From an uncultured Oscillospiraceae bacterium (GTDB taxonomy: Bacteria; Bacillota; Clostridia; Oscillospirales; Oscillospiraceae): a stretch of 7,204 nt of DNA. Position 1 is the stretch's first letter; each line of letters starts with the position of its first letter. The notes below the pieces were generated by a model. That model was given only the letters and a program-made list of their open reading frames with translations. It searched no databases and was not told the DNA's origin. Both the position numbers and the translations under genes were made by a program. The stretch covers positions 1-7,204 of the forward strand of contig CAKUNB010000081.1 of assembly GCA_934668285.1 (NCBI GenBank), written 5' to 3'. Shown piece after piece: positions 1-5,559 of the stretch.

Positions 1-2487
1 GTCCACGCCCGCGTGGTACCACTGCGTCCAGTCAAGGTCGGCAAACCGTGCGCTCGGGCAGTCCGCCCCACCGCCGCAGGTCTGCTGCACCTCGCGCAGG
101 CCGCAGCGCGTGCAGACGCCGTCCTGATAGCTATGGCCGGTTGCCAGAAGGGTCGTTCGGGAAACGACAGTGCCGCAGGCCTTGCAGATCACGCGGATGC
201 TCCCGCTGCTGACGCAGCTCGGCAGGGTCGTCTCCTCCCGCGTGTACAGATGGCCGGTGGGCGGGAAGCTCTTGTACGACAGCGTCTCGCCGCAGAGGGT
301 GCAAACCACCTTCTCGCTGCCCGCCGCCGTGCAGGTCGCCGCCGTTACGGTGCGCTCCGTCTGCTCATGCCCGCAGACCTCGCGGATGACCAGCCGGTAC
401 ATGCGTACCGTGCCCTCGGGTGAGGACACCGTCAGTCTCACGCTGTCCGTCTCCGGCGGCAGCGTCAGGCTGTTCTTCGTCTGCAAAACGCCGTTGACGG
501 CGAGCCGCAGGCCGCTGCCGAGCGTCCAGCGCAGGGTCAGCGCGGAATCGGACGGCTCGATCAGGCGGTACTCCGTGATCTCCGGCTGAAACACCGGCCA
601 GAGCGTCTTTCCGTCCACGCGCAACGCCTCTAATTCCGCAGCCGCAGGCATTTCGCTCACCGCGGCGGCAGCAAAGAGCACGTGGACGGTCGTCGCAGTC
701 GTCATGAGCTGATTGGGCGTGTACCCAACAAAAAGTCCGTCCGGATCGGCCTGCGTTCCCCAGCCGTTGCGATTTGCCTCCGGCCAGCCCTTGGGATAGC
801 CGCCGGACAGTGGTTCCTTCGGCCCCTCCCACGCGGCGGAATAATAGCCGTCGCTCAGAACCGCCTTCGCCAGAATTTTCGAGGCCGTGATGTCAAGAAT
901 TTCGCGCCACCGCGCGCTGACGGCCTCAGTCTGCACCAGCTCCCGCGCGAACAACCCGAGGAACATCGTGTTGCTCCACGCGTCGCGGTCGTTGCACAGC
1001 GCACTGCCGTTGGTCGTTTCAAAAAGCGCAATGCCCTCCGCCGTAGCCTTGGCCTTTTCGGCATTTCCGAGGCGATCATTCAGCACCGCCATGCAGAGAT
1101 TGCCGCCGAGATAGGTGCAGGAGCTGCCCTCGGCGATTGCATAGGGCGCGTCGAGCCCCTCCGCGCCGTCGGCGGTGACGGACATACTGTAGAGTCCGTC
1201 GGCGCGGCGGAGATTGTTTTCGATGCCCTCGTAGATGCTCAGGCTGCGTGCGTGAAGCGTCTCGTCTCCGGTCTGGCGGTACAGCTCATCGCCCGCCAGC
1301 GCCAGTGCTGCCGCATAGATGGACTTTGCCTCGCGGCTGCCGTTCTCCCACAGGCCGCCGCCAAGCTGCTCGTCGTAGAAGCAGATATACGTGTTATGAA
1401 ATAAACTCTCGGCATAGCGCAGGCACGTCTCCGCCTCGTCCGTCCGCCCGAGCGCGCGGTTGTAGCGGCAGCCGAGCAGGAGCGCCCAGACGCACCGGCC
1501 GCACGCGTCCACGGTATCCGCGTCGCTGACGGCAGTCAGCGCCTCCTCGGAGCAGGACGTGAGGAAGAAATTTACGGTGTTGGCGATCCGCTCCGCCGTT
1601 TTCCGGTACGCCTCGGAGGTCTCGCCGCAGTACTGCGCGTAGGTGTCCATCGCCATGAGCGCAGCGGCGCAGTCCGCAAGGCTGCCCGCGCCCTCGACGT
1701 GGACCGTCCGTCCCGTGTTAGTCGTCGTCCCGTCTACCATGCCGCAGGCAACCGGCTTGAGCCGCTCCTCGGACGCGAGAAGGAAGTTTTTCATCAGATC
1801 ATCATACGCCGTTTCGGCAGCGGCTGCAACGTCCGCCTCCACCGGCGGGAGAGAAAGCCAGACGCAGTCAAACCGCGTGGCCGTGTGCTCGGTGGCAAAG
1901 CCGGCGTAGTACAGCCCCGTAACCGGCAGTTCAAAGGAGCCTTCGTCGGTATAGCCGCAGTTACCGGCGACCGTGAGATAAATCAGGCTTGAGGCGATCC
2001 TGTCAAAGCGGAAATTCAGCGAGGTATCGGGCAGCCGCTGCCGCCCGAGCGTGTAAAGCTCGGTCCACGTGCCGTTTTCTGCGGTGGTCAGCGCCTCCAC
2101 CGTCACGCTTGTCTCGCCCGACCGGTATTCATAGGTCAGCCTGACCATCGGCCTTTTCTGCTCGTCCAGAAGCTGCACGCGGCTCACGGCGTAGCCGTCG
2201 TTTTCGGTGTGCAGCGGCGTGAGGCGGACATTAAAGCTCCAATTTCCCCTGAACCGCCGCTCGACATAGACTGCGGAGGCCGCGCCGTCCGCCGCGTCGC
2301 TCTGCGCCCAGAGGCCGTCCTCGGCCGAGCGGCCGCTCGTCCAGCGCCCCCGATCCCCGCTGCCGCCGTCAAAGAAAAACTCGTTCCCCTCCGGCAGCAC
2401 CGTCTGCACACCCGAGGCCGCCAACACACAAGGCATCCCCGCCAACACCACCGCCACTACCAACAGGACAGCAATCCCGCGTTTCAT
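1..2487 (-). CDS. Secreted GH76-like surface protein with SLH domain (partial, C-terminus cut by window edge)
   Basis: 829 codons run without a stop from ATG at 2487 to the window edge; AAGGAGAG precedes the start. Residues 1-24 form a signal peptide (Lys-Arg, hydrophobic core to L15, cleavage near VLAA). About 30-210 is beta-rich and resembles a concanavalin/LamG-like sandwich. About 215-609 resembles the GH76 (alpha-1,6-mannanase) alpha/alpha-barrel: VWALL near 333-337, GGGLWENGSREAKS at 376-389, LAGDELYRQTGDE at 397-409, DGLYSMSV at 430-437. About 618-703 looks like a cadherin-like beta-sandwich. Residues 705-797 hold Cys-rich repeats with CxxC at 729/732, 768/771 and 792/795 and TGH at 744-746 and 783-785. 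From C810 (CPSARFADLDWTQWYHAGVD) an SLH domain begins and is cut. SLH domains bind secondary cell-wall polymer, so the protein is probably displayed on the cell surface. The GH76 catalytic Asp pair seems replaced by C329-G330, so it may bind rather than cleave glycans. Architecture is well supported; the GH76 assignment is moderate, and another alpha/alpha-barrel family is possible. Confidence 0.8.
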   Translation of the reverse strand, partial: MKRGIAVLLVVAVVLAGMPCVLAASGVQTVLPEGNEFFFDGGSGDRGRWTSGRSAEDGLWAQSDAADGAASAVYVERRFRGNWSFNVRLTPLHTENDGYAVSRVQLLDEQKRPMVRLTYEYRSGETSVTVEALTTAENGTWTELYTLGRQRLPDTSLNFRFDRIASSLIYLTVAGNCGYTDEGSFELPVTGLYYAGFATEHTATRFDCVWLSLPPVEADVAAAAETAYDDLMKNFLLASEERLKPVACGMVDGTTTNTGRTVHVEGAGSLADCAAALMAMDTYAQYCGETSEAYRKTAERIANTVNFFLTSCSEEALTAVSDADTVDACGRCVWALLLGCRYNRALGRTDEAETCLRYAESLFHNTYICFYDEQLGGGLWENGSREAKSIYAAALALAGDELYRQTGDETLHARSLSIYEGIENNLRRADGLYSMSVTADGAEGLDAPYAIAEGSSCTYLGGNLCMAVLNDRLGNAEKAKATAEGIALFETTNGSALCNDRDAWSNTMFLGLFARELVQTEAVSARWREILDITASKILAKAVLSDGYYSAAWEGPKEPLSGGYPKGWPEANRNGWGTQADPDGLFVGYTPNQLMTTATTVHVLFAAAAVSEMPAAAELEALRVDGKTLWPVFQPEITEYRLIEPSDSALTLRWTLGSGLRLAVNGVLQTKNSLTLPPETDSVRLTVSSPEGTVRMYRLVIREVCGHEQTERTVTAATCTAAGSEKVVCTLCGETLSYKSFPPTGHLYTREETTLPSCVSSGSIRVICKACGTVVSRTTLLATGHSYQDGVCTRCGLREVQQTCGGGADCPSARFADLDWTQWYHAGVD

Positions 2488-2529
2488 CTTTTTCTCTCCT
2501 TCAAAGCCGTCATAGGCAGTCTTAAAATT

Positions 2530-2558
2530 ATAGTACCGCATCGGAGCCTTCCTGTCAA
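2530..2558 (-). promoter_or_regulatory. Sigma-A-type promoter for the SLH/GH76-like gene
   Basis: On the minus strand TTGACA (2558-2553) is followed after 17 bp by TACTAT (2535-2530). The -35 is a perfect consensus and the spacing is ideal. Transcription should start near 2523, giving a leader of about 36 nt before the ATG at 2487. The -35 lies 9 bp from the -35 of the divergent DUF624 promoter. Confidence 0.7.
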
Positions 2559-2567
2559 TACATCGGC

Positions 2568-2596
2568 TTGACCGGCGGCGGTTTTTCTGCTAGAAT
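2568..2596 (+). promoter_or_regulatory. Sigma-A-type extended -10 promoter for the DUF624 gene
   Basis: TTGACC (2568-2573), a 17-bp spacer, then TAGAAT (2591-2596). TG at 2588-2589 gives an extended -10. The predicted start is near 2603, about 36 nt before the ATG at 2639, which mirrors the leader length of the divergent gene. Confidence 0.7.
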
Positions 2597-2638
2597 ACAG
2601 ACAGGAGCGAGTGCATATTGCAGAAAGGAGGCCCCCGC

Positions 2639-3271
2639 ATGAAGCTGTTTCGTTATGACGGTACGCTGATGCAGGGGCTGCTGCGCCTTGGCGACCTGAT
2701 TTTGCTGAATCTGCTGTTTCTTCTGTGCAGTCTGCCGGTCGTCACGCTCGGCGCCTCTGCGGCGGCGATGTACACCGTCGCGTTTCACCGCCTCGACGGA
2801 AACGGCAGCTCCATCTGCAGGCAGTTTTTTGCCGCGTTTCGGGCGAACTTCAAAAAGGCCACGCCCGAATGGCTGATCATGCTGGCGCTCGCCGCGCTGC
2901 TGTATGCGGATTTCTGCATTCTTCTGCCGATGGACTTCACCGGCAAGATTGCCGTCGAGGTGCTGTTCATCATCTCGCTGGTGCTCTATCTGGCGACGCT
3001 GCTTTTCCTGTTCCCGCTGCAGGCGTACTTTGAAAACACCGTCGGGGGAACGCTGAAAAACGCCTTTGCGCTCGGCCTTGCCCGGCTGCCGCAGAGCCTT
3101 CTGCTGCTGGTGCTCAACGGCATTCCGCTGATCGTGTTCTATTTCAGCGCGGCGCTGTTTATCCGGCTCATTCCGCTCTGGCTGCTGCTCGCCTCCGCCC
3201 TTCCGGCTCAGCTCGGCGCGCGGCTTTTCCTGCGCATCTTCAAAAAGCTGACACCGAACGAGGAACAATAA
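2639..3271 (+). CDS. DUF624/YesL-family integral membrane protein
   Basis: 210 aa, TAA stop. The start is ATG 2639, with AAAGGAGG at 2624-2631 and a 7-nt spacer; an in-frame TTG at 2618 lies upstream of this ribosome-binding site and is not the start. About five hydrophobic segments are visible: roughly residues 16-45, 79-97, 104-127, 146-166 and 167-190. The N-terminal stretch LNLLFLLCSLPVVTLGAS followed by an amphipathic FFAAFRANFKKAT is the pattern I associate with DUF624 (YesL) proteins, and about 210 aa is usual for the family. Its molecular function is not established. Family members often lie next to sugar ABC-transporter and glycoside hydrolase genes. Here it is divergent from the GH76-like surface protein, which fits a role in carbohydrate or envelope physiology, but no transporter genes are in view. 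The gene is followed by a hairpin terminator shared with the convergent hpf gene. Confidence 0.8.
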   Translation: MKLFRYDGTLMQGLLRLGDLILLNLLFLLCSLPVVTLGASAAAMYTVAFHRLDGNGSSICRQFFAAFRANFKKATPEWLIMLALAALLYADFCILLPMDFTGKIAVEVLFIISLVLYLATLLFLFPLQAYFENTVGGTLKNAFALGLARLPQSLLLLVLNGIPLIVFYFSAALFIRLIPLWLLLASALPAQLGARLFLRIFKKLTPNEEQ

Positions 3272-3282
3272 CATAACGGCAA

Positions 3283-3314
3283 AAGGGGGTCAAGCCGTGT
3301 GGCTTGACCCCCTT
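3283..3314. terminator. Bidirectional intrinsic terminator between DUF624 gene and hpf
   Basis: A perfect 14-bp inverted repeat: AAGGGGGTCAAGCC (3283-3296), loop GTGT, GGCTTGACCCCCTT (3301-3314). Read on the minus strand the stem is followed by a short T run (CCCCCTTTTGCC), so it should end the hpf transcript. On the plus strand the tail is weaker (TTGGTGTATTTC) but the stem is strong. It sits 12 nt past the DUF624 stop and 13 nt past the hpf stop. Confidence 0.85.
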
Positions 3315-3326
3315 GGTGTATTTCGC

Positions 3327-3866
3327 TCAGTCAATATTTTCGATCAGGCCGTAGCCGCCGTCGTTTCTCTTGTAGACCACCGCAAACGCGCCGCCGTTTT
3401 CCTCGTCCTTGAAGGCAAAGAAGTTATGCTCCAGCAGGTTCATCTGCAGGATGGCCTCCTCGCGGGTCATGGGCTTCATCGGGAACTGCTTGAAGCGCAC
3501 GATCTCGAAGCTGCCTTCCTCCTCCGTCTCCGGAGCAAAGGACGTGACCTCCGCAGTGCGAACAAACGCATCCTGCCGCAGGCGGCGGGCAAGGCGGGTC
3601 TTGTTCTTGCGGATCTGGCGTTCCATCGTTGCGACCGCCGCGTCGATCGACGCATACATATCGCTCGTGGACTCGCTGGCGCGGAAATAGGTATTCGCGG
3701 CGTGGACCGTAATTTCGACCTTATTACGATCCTTTTCTACAGAAAAGGCGACAAGCGCTTCCGCATCGTCGCGGAAGAACCGCTCCAACTTCATTACCTT
3801 CTTTTCGGCATAGGCATGAACGCTGGCGGGCAGACTGACTTTTTTCTCGGTAAACTGGAATTTCAT
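3327..3866 (-). CDS. hpf: Ribosome hibernation promoting factor, long form
   Basis: 179 aa. HPF binds the small ribosomal subunit where mRNA and tRNA would sit. The long form dimerises through its C-terminal domain to make inactive 100S ribosomes, protecting them in stationary phase, starvation or dormancy. Residues 1-100 match the S30AE/YfiA domain (MKFQFTEKKVSLPASVHAYA, then VEITVHAANTYFRASE and a basic helix RQIRKNKTRLARR). An acidic linker (ETEEEG) leads to the C-terminal domain at 120-179 (FEIVRFKQFPMKPMTREEAI, FFAFKDEENG, GGYGLIE), and the total length is typical of the long form. The start is ATG 3866 with AAGGAG 8 nt upstream; an in-frame TTG at 3920 is rejected because it lies beyond the ribosome-binding site, next to the -10 box. 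It follows the DUF4364 gene by 66 nt on the same strand and has its own promoter, so it can be made alone or with that gene. Confidence 0.95.
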   Translation of the reverse strand: MKFQFTEKKVSLPASVHAYAEKKVMKLERFFRDDAEALVAFSVEKDRNKVEITVHAANTYFRASESTSDMYASIDAAVATMERQIRKNKTRLARRLRQDAFVRTAEVTSFAPETEEEGSFEIVRFKQFPMKPMTREEAILQMNLLEHNFFAFKDEENGGAFAVVYKRNDGGYGLIENID

Positions 3867-3908
3867 GGTCGTCGCTCCTTTCGTGTTATAAAGGGTTTCC
3901 CCACTTCC

Positions 3909-3936
3909 AGTATACCACAAATTCTGAAAATTTCAA
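3909..3936 (-). promoter_or_regulatory. Promoter for hpf
   Basis: On the minus strand TTGAAA (3936-3931), a 16-bp spacer and TATACT (3914-3909). The predicted start is near 3902, about 36 nt before the hpf ATG. The -35 box overlaps the last codons of the upstream DUF4364 gene (stop at 3935-3933), so hpf appears to have an internal promoter within a two-gene unit. Confidence 0.6.
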
Positions 3937-4469
3937 GTGTCTTCGTCCGGCTTTGTGAGAAGCTGATCCATAATTGACTTGTAAACCATCTCGGCACGCG
4001 CTGTGAAGGCGCGGGCGAGACGGTAGGCCTGCTTCTGCGTGGGGGCCATCAGCTCCATCTGCAAAAGGTTGCTGACCTCGTCGTTGAGGGTCATCCGAAC
4101 CGAATAGTCGCCGTTCTCGCGCGGCGTGATCTCGGTTTTGACAAAGCTGCTGCGGCGGACGGCGTCGTTAAAGCGCTCAACGGCCGCCTTCGCCCGCTGC
4201 ATCACGGGAAAGGCAATCGCGTCCTCCGTAACCGCACAGGCCTCCTTGCCCTTTTCAGTGATGACGAAGCGGCCGTTCTCCACTTCCTCCAGGTGGCCGC
4301 TTTCGACCATATCCGGCACGGCCTGCGCCAGGTCGAAATAGCTCAGGCAGTCGTCCTGATACGCCAGCTCGTAAATCTTTTGCAAATCAACCGGATACAG
4401 CACCCGATTCATAATGAACAAGATCAGAATCTTGACATCCAGCATGTCGTGAATAAACCCTTTTTCCAT
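3933..4469 (-). CDS. DUF4364-family winged-helix protein
   Basis: 178 aa, TGA stop. The start is ATG 4469 with GAGGAG (4483-4478) and an 8-nt spacer. The N-terminal third looks like a winged-helix DNA-binding fold: helix LDVKILILFIMNRV, then YPVDLQKIYELAY, a likely recognition-helix region around SYFDLAQAVPDMVESGHLEEV, and a wing GRFVITEKGKEAC near residue 70. The rest is mixed alpha/beta with a beta hairpin (FVKTEITPRENGDYSVRMTL) and a C-terminal amphipathic helix. This matches the DUF4364 family of Clostridia as I know it; its targets are unknown to me. It is the first gene of a minus-strand unit with hpf and has a long leader (about 180 nt if the predicted promoter is right) filled by the hairpin cassette. 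Family assignment is fairly sure; a role as transcription regulator is inferred from the fold only. Confidence 0.8.
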   Translation of the reverse strand: MEKGFIHDMLDVKILILFIMNRVLYPVDLQKIYELAYQDDCLSYFDLAQAVPDMVESGHLEEVENGRFVITEKGKEACAVTEDAIAFPVMQRAKAAVERFNDAVRRSSFVKTEITPRENGDYSVRMTLNDEVSNLLQMELMAPTQKQAYRLARAFTARAEMVYKSIMDQLLTKPDEDT

Positions 4470-4481
4470 CGTAACCGCTCC

Positions 4482-4637
4482 TCATACTGATTCTTGATTA
4501 AAAAATTTAATCAAGAATCCCGTGTGCTGCGCACACGCGCATCGTGCGAACGCACGATGCGCCGTCTCATGCAGAATCTGACGCGCCTTTGGCGCTATAA
4601 AAAGCTTTTCAAGCTTTTTAACAGATTCTAGTATCAT
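4482..4637 (-). CDS. Possible 51-aa small ORF / leader peptide through the hairpin cassette
   Basis: An ATG at 4637 opens a 51-codon frame ending in TGA at 4484-4482, spanning the whole palindromic cassette. The peptide is basic and mixed: MILESVKKLEKLF, then APKARQILHETAHRAF, a CAC motif near residues 33-35, and a hydrophobic end FLIKFFNQESV. The stop overlaps the GAGGAG ribosome-binding site of the DUF4364 gene by two bases, which would allow translational coupling. The purine-rich GGGAAAGGGA upstream is a possible Shine-Dalgarno, but its AAAGGG part is too close to the ATG, so initiation is doubtful. The frame stays open much further upstream, as is common in GC-rich antisense DNA. I do not recognise the peptide. 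It may be a real leader peptide, or an open frame carried by a repeat element. Confidence 0.25.
   Translation of the reverse strand: MILESVKKLEKLFIAPKARQILHETAHRAFARCACAQHTGFLIKFFNQESV
4489..4629. repeat. Palindromic hairpin cassette (five nested or adjacent inverted repeats)
   Basis: Nearly all of these 141 bp can fold. Hairpin 1: GATTCTTGATTAAA (4489-4502) with TTTAATCAAGAATC (4506-4519), 14 bp and a 3-nt loop. Hairpin 2: CGTGTGC (4521-4527) with GCACACG (4531-4537). Hairpin 3: GCGCATCGTGCG (4537-4548) with CGCACGATGCGC (4551-4562), 12 bp. An outer stem AGAATCTG (4573-4580) with CAGATTCT (4622-4629) encloses hairpin 4, GCGCC (4583-4587) with GGCGC (4591-4595), and hairpin 5, TAAAAAGCTT (4598-4607) with AAGCTTTTTA (4611-4620), giving a three-way junction. 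All arms are perfect. AT-rich and GC-rich hairpins alternate. The short inverted pair ATACT (4484-4488) and AGTAT (4630-4634) lies just outside. This may be a dispersed palindromic (REP/MITE-like) element or a structured leader RNA; I cannot tell from one copy. Confidence 0.85.
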
Positions 4638-4641
4638 TCCC

Positions 4642-4653
4642 TTTCCCGGGAAA
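4642..4653. promoter_or_regulatory. 12-bp perfect palindrome at the predicted DUF4364 transcription start
   Basis: TTTCCCGGGAAA is fully self-complementary. It lies just downstream of the minus-strand -10 box (4662-4657) and over the predicted start near 4650. A dyad at this place could be an operator, but with one site and no known regulator this is inference. Confidence 0.3.
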
Positions 4654-4656
4654 TAT

Positions 4657-4685
4657 ATTATAACGTACATCGGCACGGAAGACAA
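4657..4685 (-). promoter_or_regulatory. Sigma-A-type promoter for the DUF4364-hpf unit
   Basis: On the minus strand TTGTCT (4685-4680), a 17-bp spacer and a perfect TATAAT (4662-4657). The start should be near 4650, giving a leader of about 180 nt to the DUF4364 ATG at 4469. That leader contains the whole hairpin cassette. It is divergent from dpaA, whose ATG is at 4744. Confidence 0.65.
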
Positions 4686-4743
4686 CACCTTTTGCACCAT
4701 TTTCGGAAAAAATGAATACGCTGGGGAGAAAGGAAGTGGCGTT

Positions 4744-5559
4744 ATGAAGGCGAATGTAATCGGCGGCGATGCGCGCAGCGGCTGGTGCGCGGAGGCGCTG
4801 CGTGCGGCGGGGTGGACGGTCAGCCCGCTCGGCGTTCCGGCGCAGGCGGACACGCCGCCGGACGCCTCGGCGGAGGTGGTCGTGCTCCCCTTTCCCTCGT
4901 TCGACGGCGAGCTGCTGCGCGGACCGGCAAAGCTTTCCGTCCGCGTGCTTTTGGAGCAGGTCGCAGCGGGGCAGCGCGTGTTCGGCGGCTGCTTCGGCAT
5001 CTGGCGGGAGACGCTGGCCGCGCGCGGCTGCACCGTCCGCGATCTCTACGGCGCGGAGCCGCTGACGACCGCCAACGCCGTCCCGACCGCCGAGGGCGCG
5101 ATTGCCCTTGCCATGCAAGAAAGCTCTGTTACGCTGCACGGCGCGCGTTGTCTCGTTATAGGCTTCGGCCGCATCGGCAAGGTGCTGGCGCAGAAGCTGC
5201 GCGCGCTGTCGGCGCAGGTCACCGTGAGCGTGCGCCGTGCGGGCGATCAGGGGCTGGCCGAGGCGCTGGGGCTGGACTCGGAGCAAACCGGCATCTATGC
5301 GCACGGCCTGAAACAGTACGACTTCGTGTTCAACACCGTGCCCGCGCCGGTGCTGAGCGCCGCGCAGCTGCGGCAGCTTTCGCCGGAGTGCGTGCTCATC
5401 GACCTCTCCTCCGCGCTCTACGGCATCGCGCCGGAGCTTTGCGCGGAGGCCGGTGTGCGCTGCCGCTATGCGCCGGGTCTGCCCGGAAAATGCGCCCCGA
5501 AAACCGCCGGAACGCTCTATGCCCGGCAAATTCTATCGGAATGCGAGGAACTTTCATGA
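4744..5559 (+). CDS. dpaA: Dipicolinate synthase subunit A
   Basis: 271 aa, TGA stop. With DpaB it converts the lysine-pathway intermediate dihydroxytetrahydrodipicolinate to dipicolinic acid in the mother cell; the product is then loaded with calcium into the spore core. The N-terminus has the family-like GGDARSGWCAEAL start. A central Rossmann dinucleotide-binding motif GFGRIG is at 140-145, preceded by EGAIALAMQ. The strongly conserved C-terminal motif PGLPGKCAPKTAG is at 244-256. At 271 aa it is slightly shorter than the roughly 300 aa of Bacillus SpoVFA. The start is ATG 4744 with AAAGGAAG 7 nt upstream. Its stop overlaps the dpaB start (ATGA), so the two are translated together. In sporulating bacteria dpaAB is normally under the late mother-cell sigma factor; no clear promoter of that type stands out here. 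Many cluster I clostridia lack dpaAB and use an Etf-type enzyme, so its presence is informative about lineage. Confidence 0.95.
   Translation: MKANVIGGDARSGWCAEALRAAGWTVSPLGVPAQADTPPDASAEVVVLPFPSFDGELLRGPAKLSVRVLLEQVAAGQRVFGGCFGIWRETLAARGCTVRDLYGAEPLTTANAVPTAEGAIALAMQESSVTLHGARCLVIGFGRIGKVLAQKLRALSAQVTVSVRRAGDQGLAEALGLDSEQTGIYAHGLKQYDFVFNTVPAPVLSAAQLRQLSPECVLIDLSSALYGIAPELCAEAGVRCRYAPGLPGKCAPKTAGTLYARQILSECEELS

Noticed and set aside
682..1404. A 240-codon plus-strand frame inside the SLH/GH76-like gene
   Set aside because: The minus strand holds one continuous 829-codon frame with a signal peptide and ordered domains; this frame is its shadow.
2555..3274. A 239-codon minus-strand frame opposite the DUF624 gene
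   Set aside because: It is Gln/Arg/Lys-rich low-complexity sequence, the mirror of Leu/Phe codons in a membrane protein. It starts at the very end of the DUF624 gene and runs into the divergent promoter region.
3297..3977. A 226-codon plus-strand frame opposite hpf
   Set aside because: It starts inside the terminator hairpin, is antisense to an unmistakable HPF and shows no family features.
4489..4629. CRISPR array or tRNA-like structure
   Set aside because: The stems differ from each other, there are no equal repeats with spacers, and no cloverleaf with T-loop or CCA-end pattern is present.
4694..4722. Possible late-sporulation promoter for dpaA (ACC at 4696-4698 and AATACGCT at 4715-4722)
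   Set aside because: The match to the sigma-K/sigma-E -10 pattern is partial, and the implied start would fall within the ribosome-binding site, so I do not list it as a feature.
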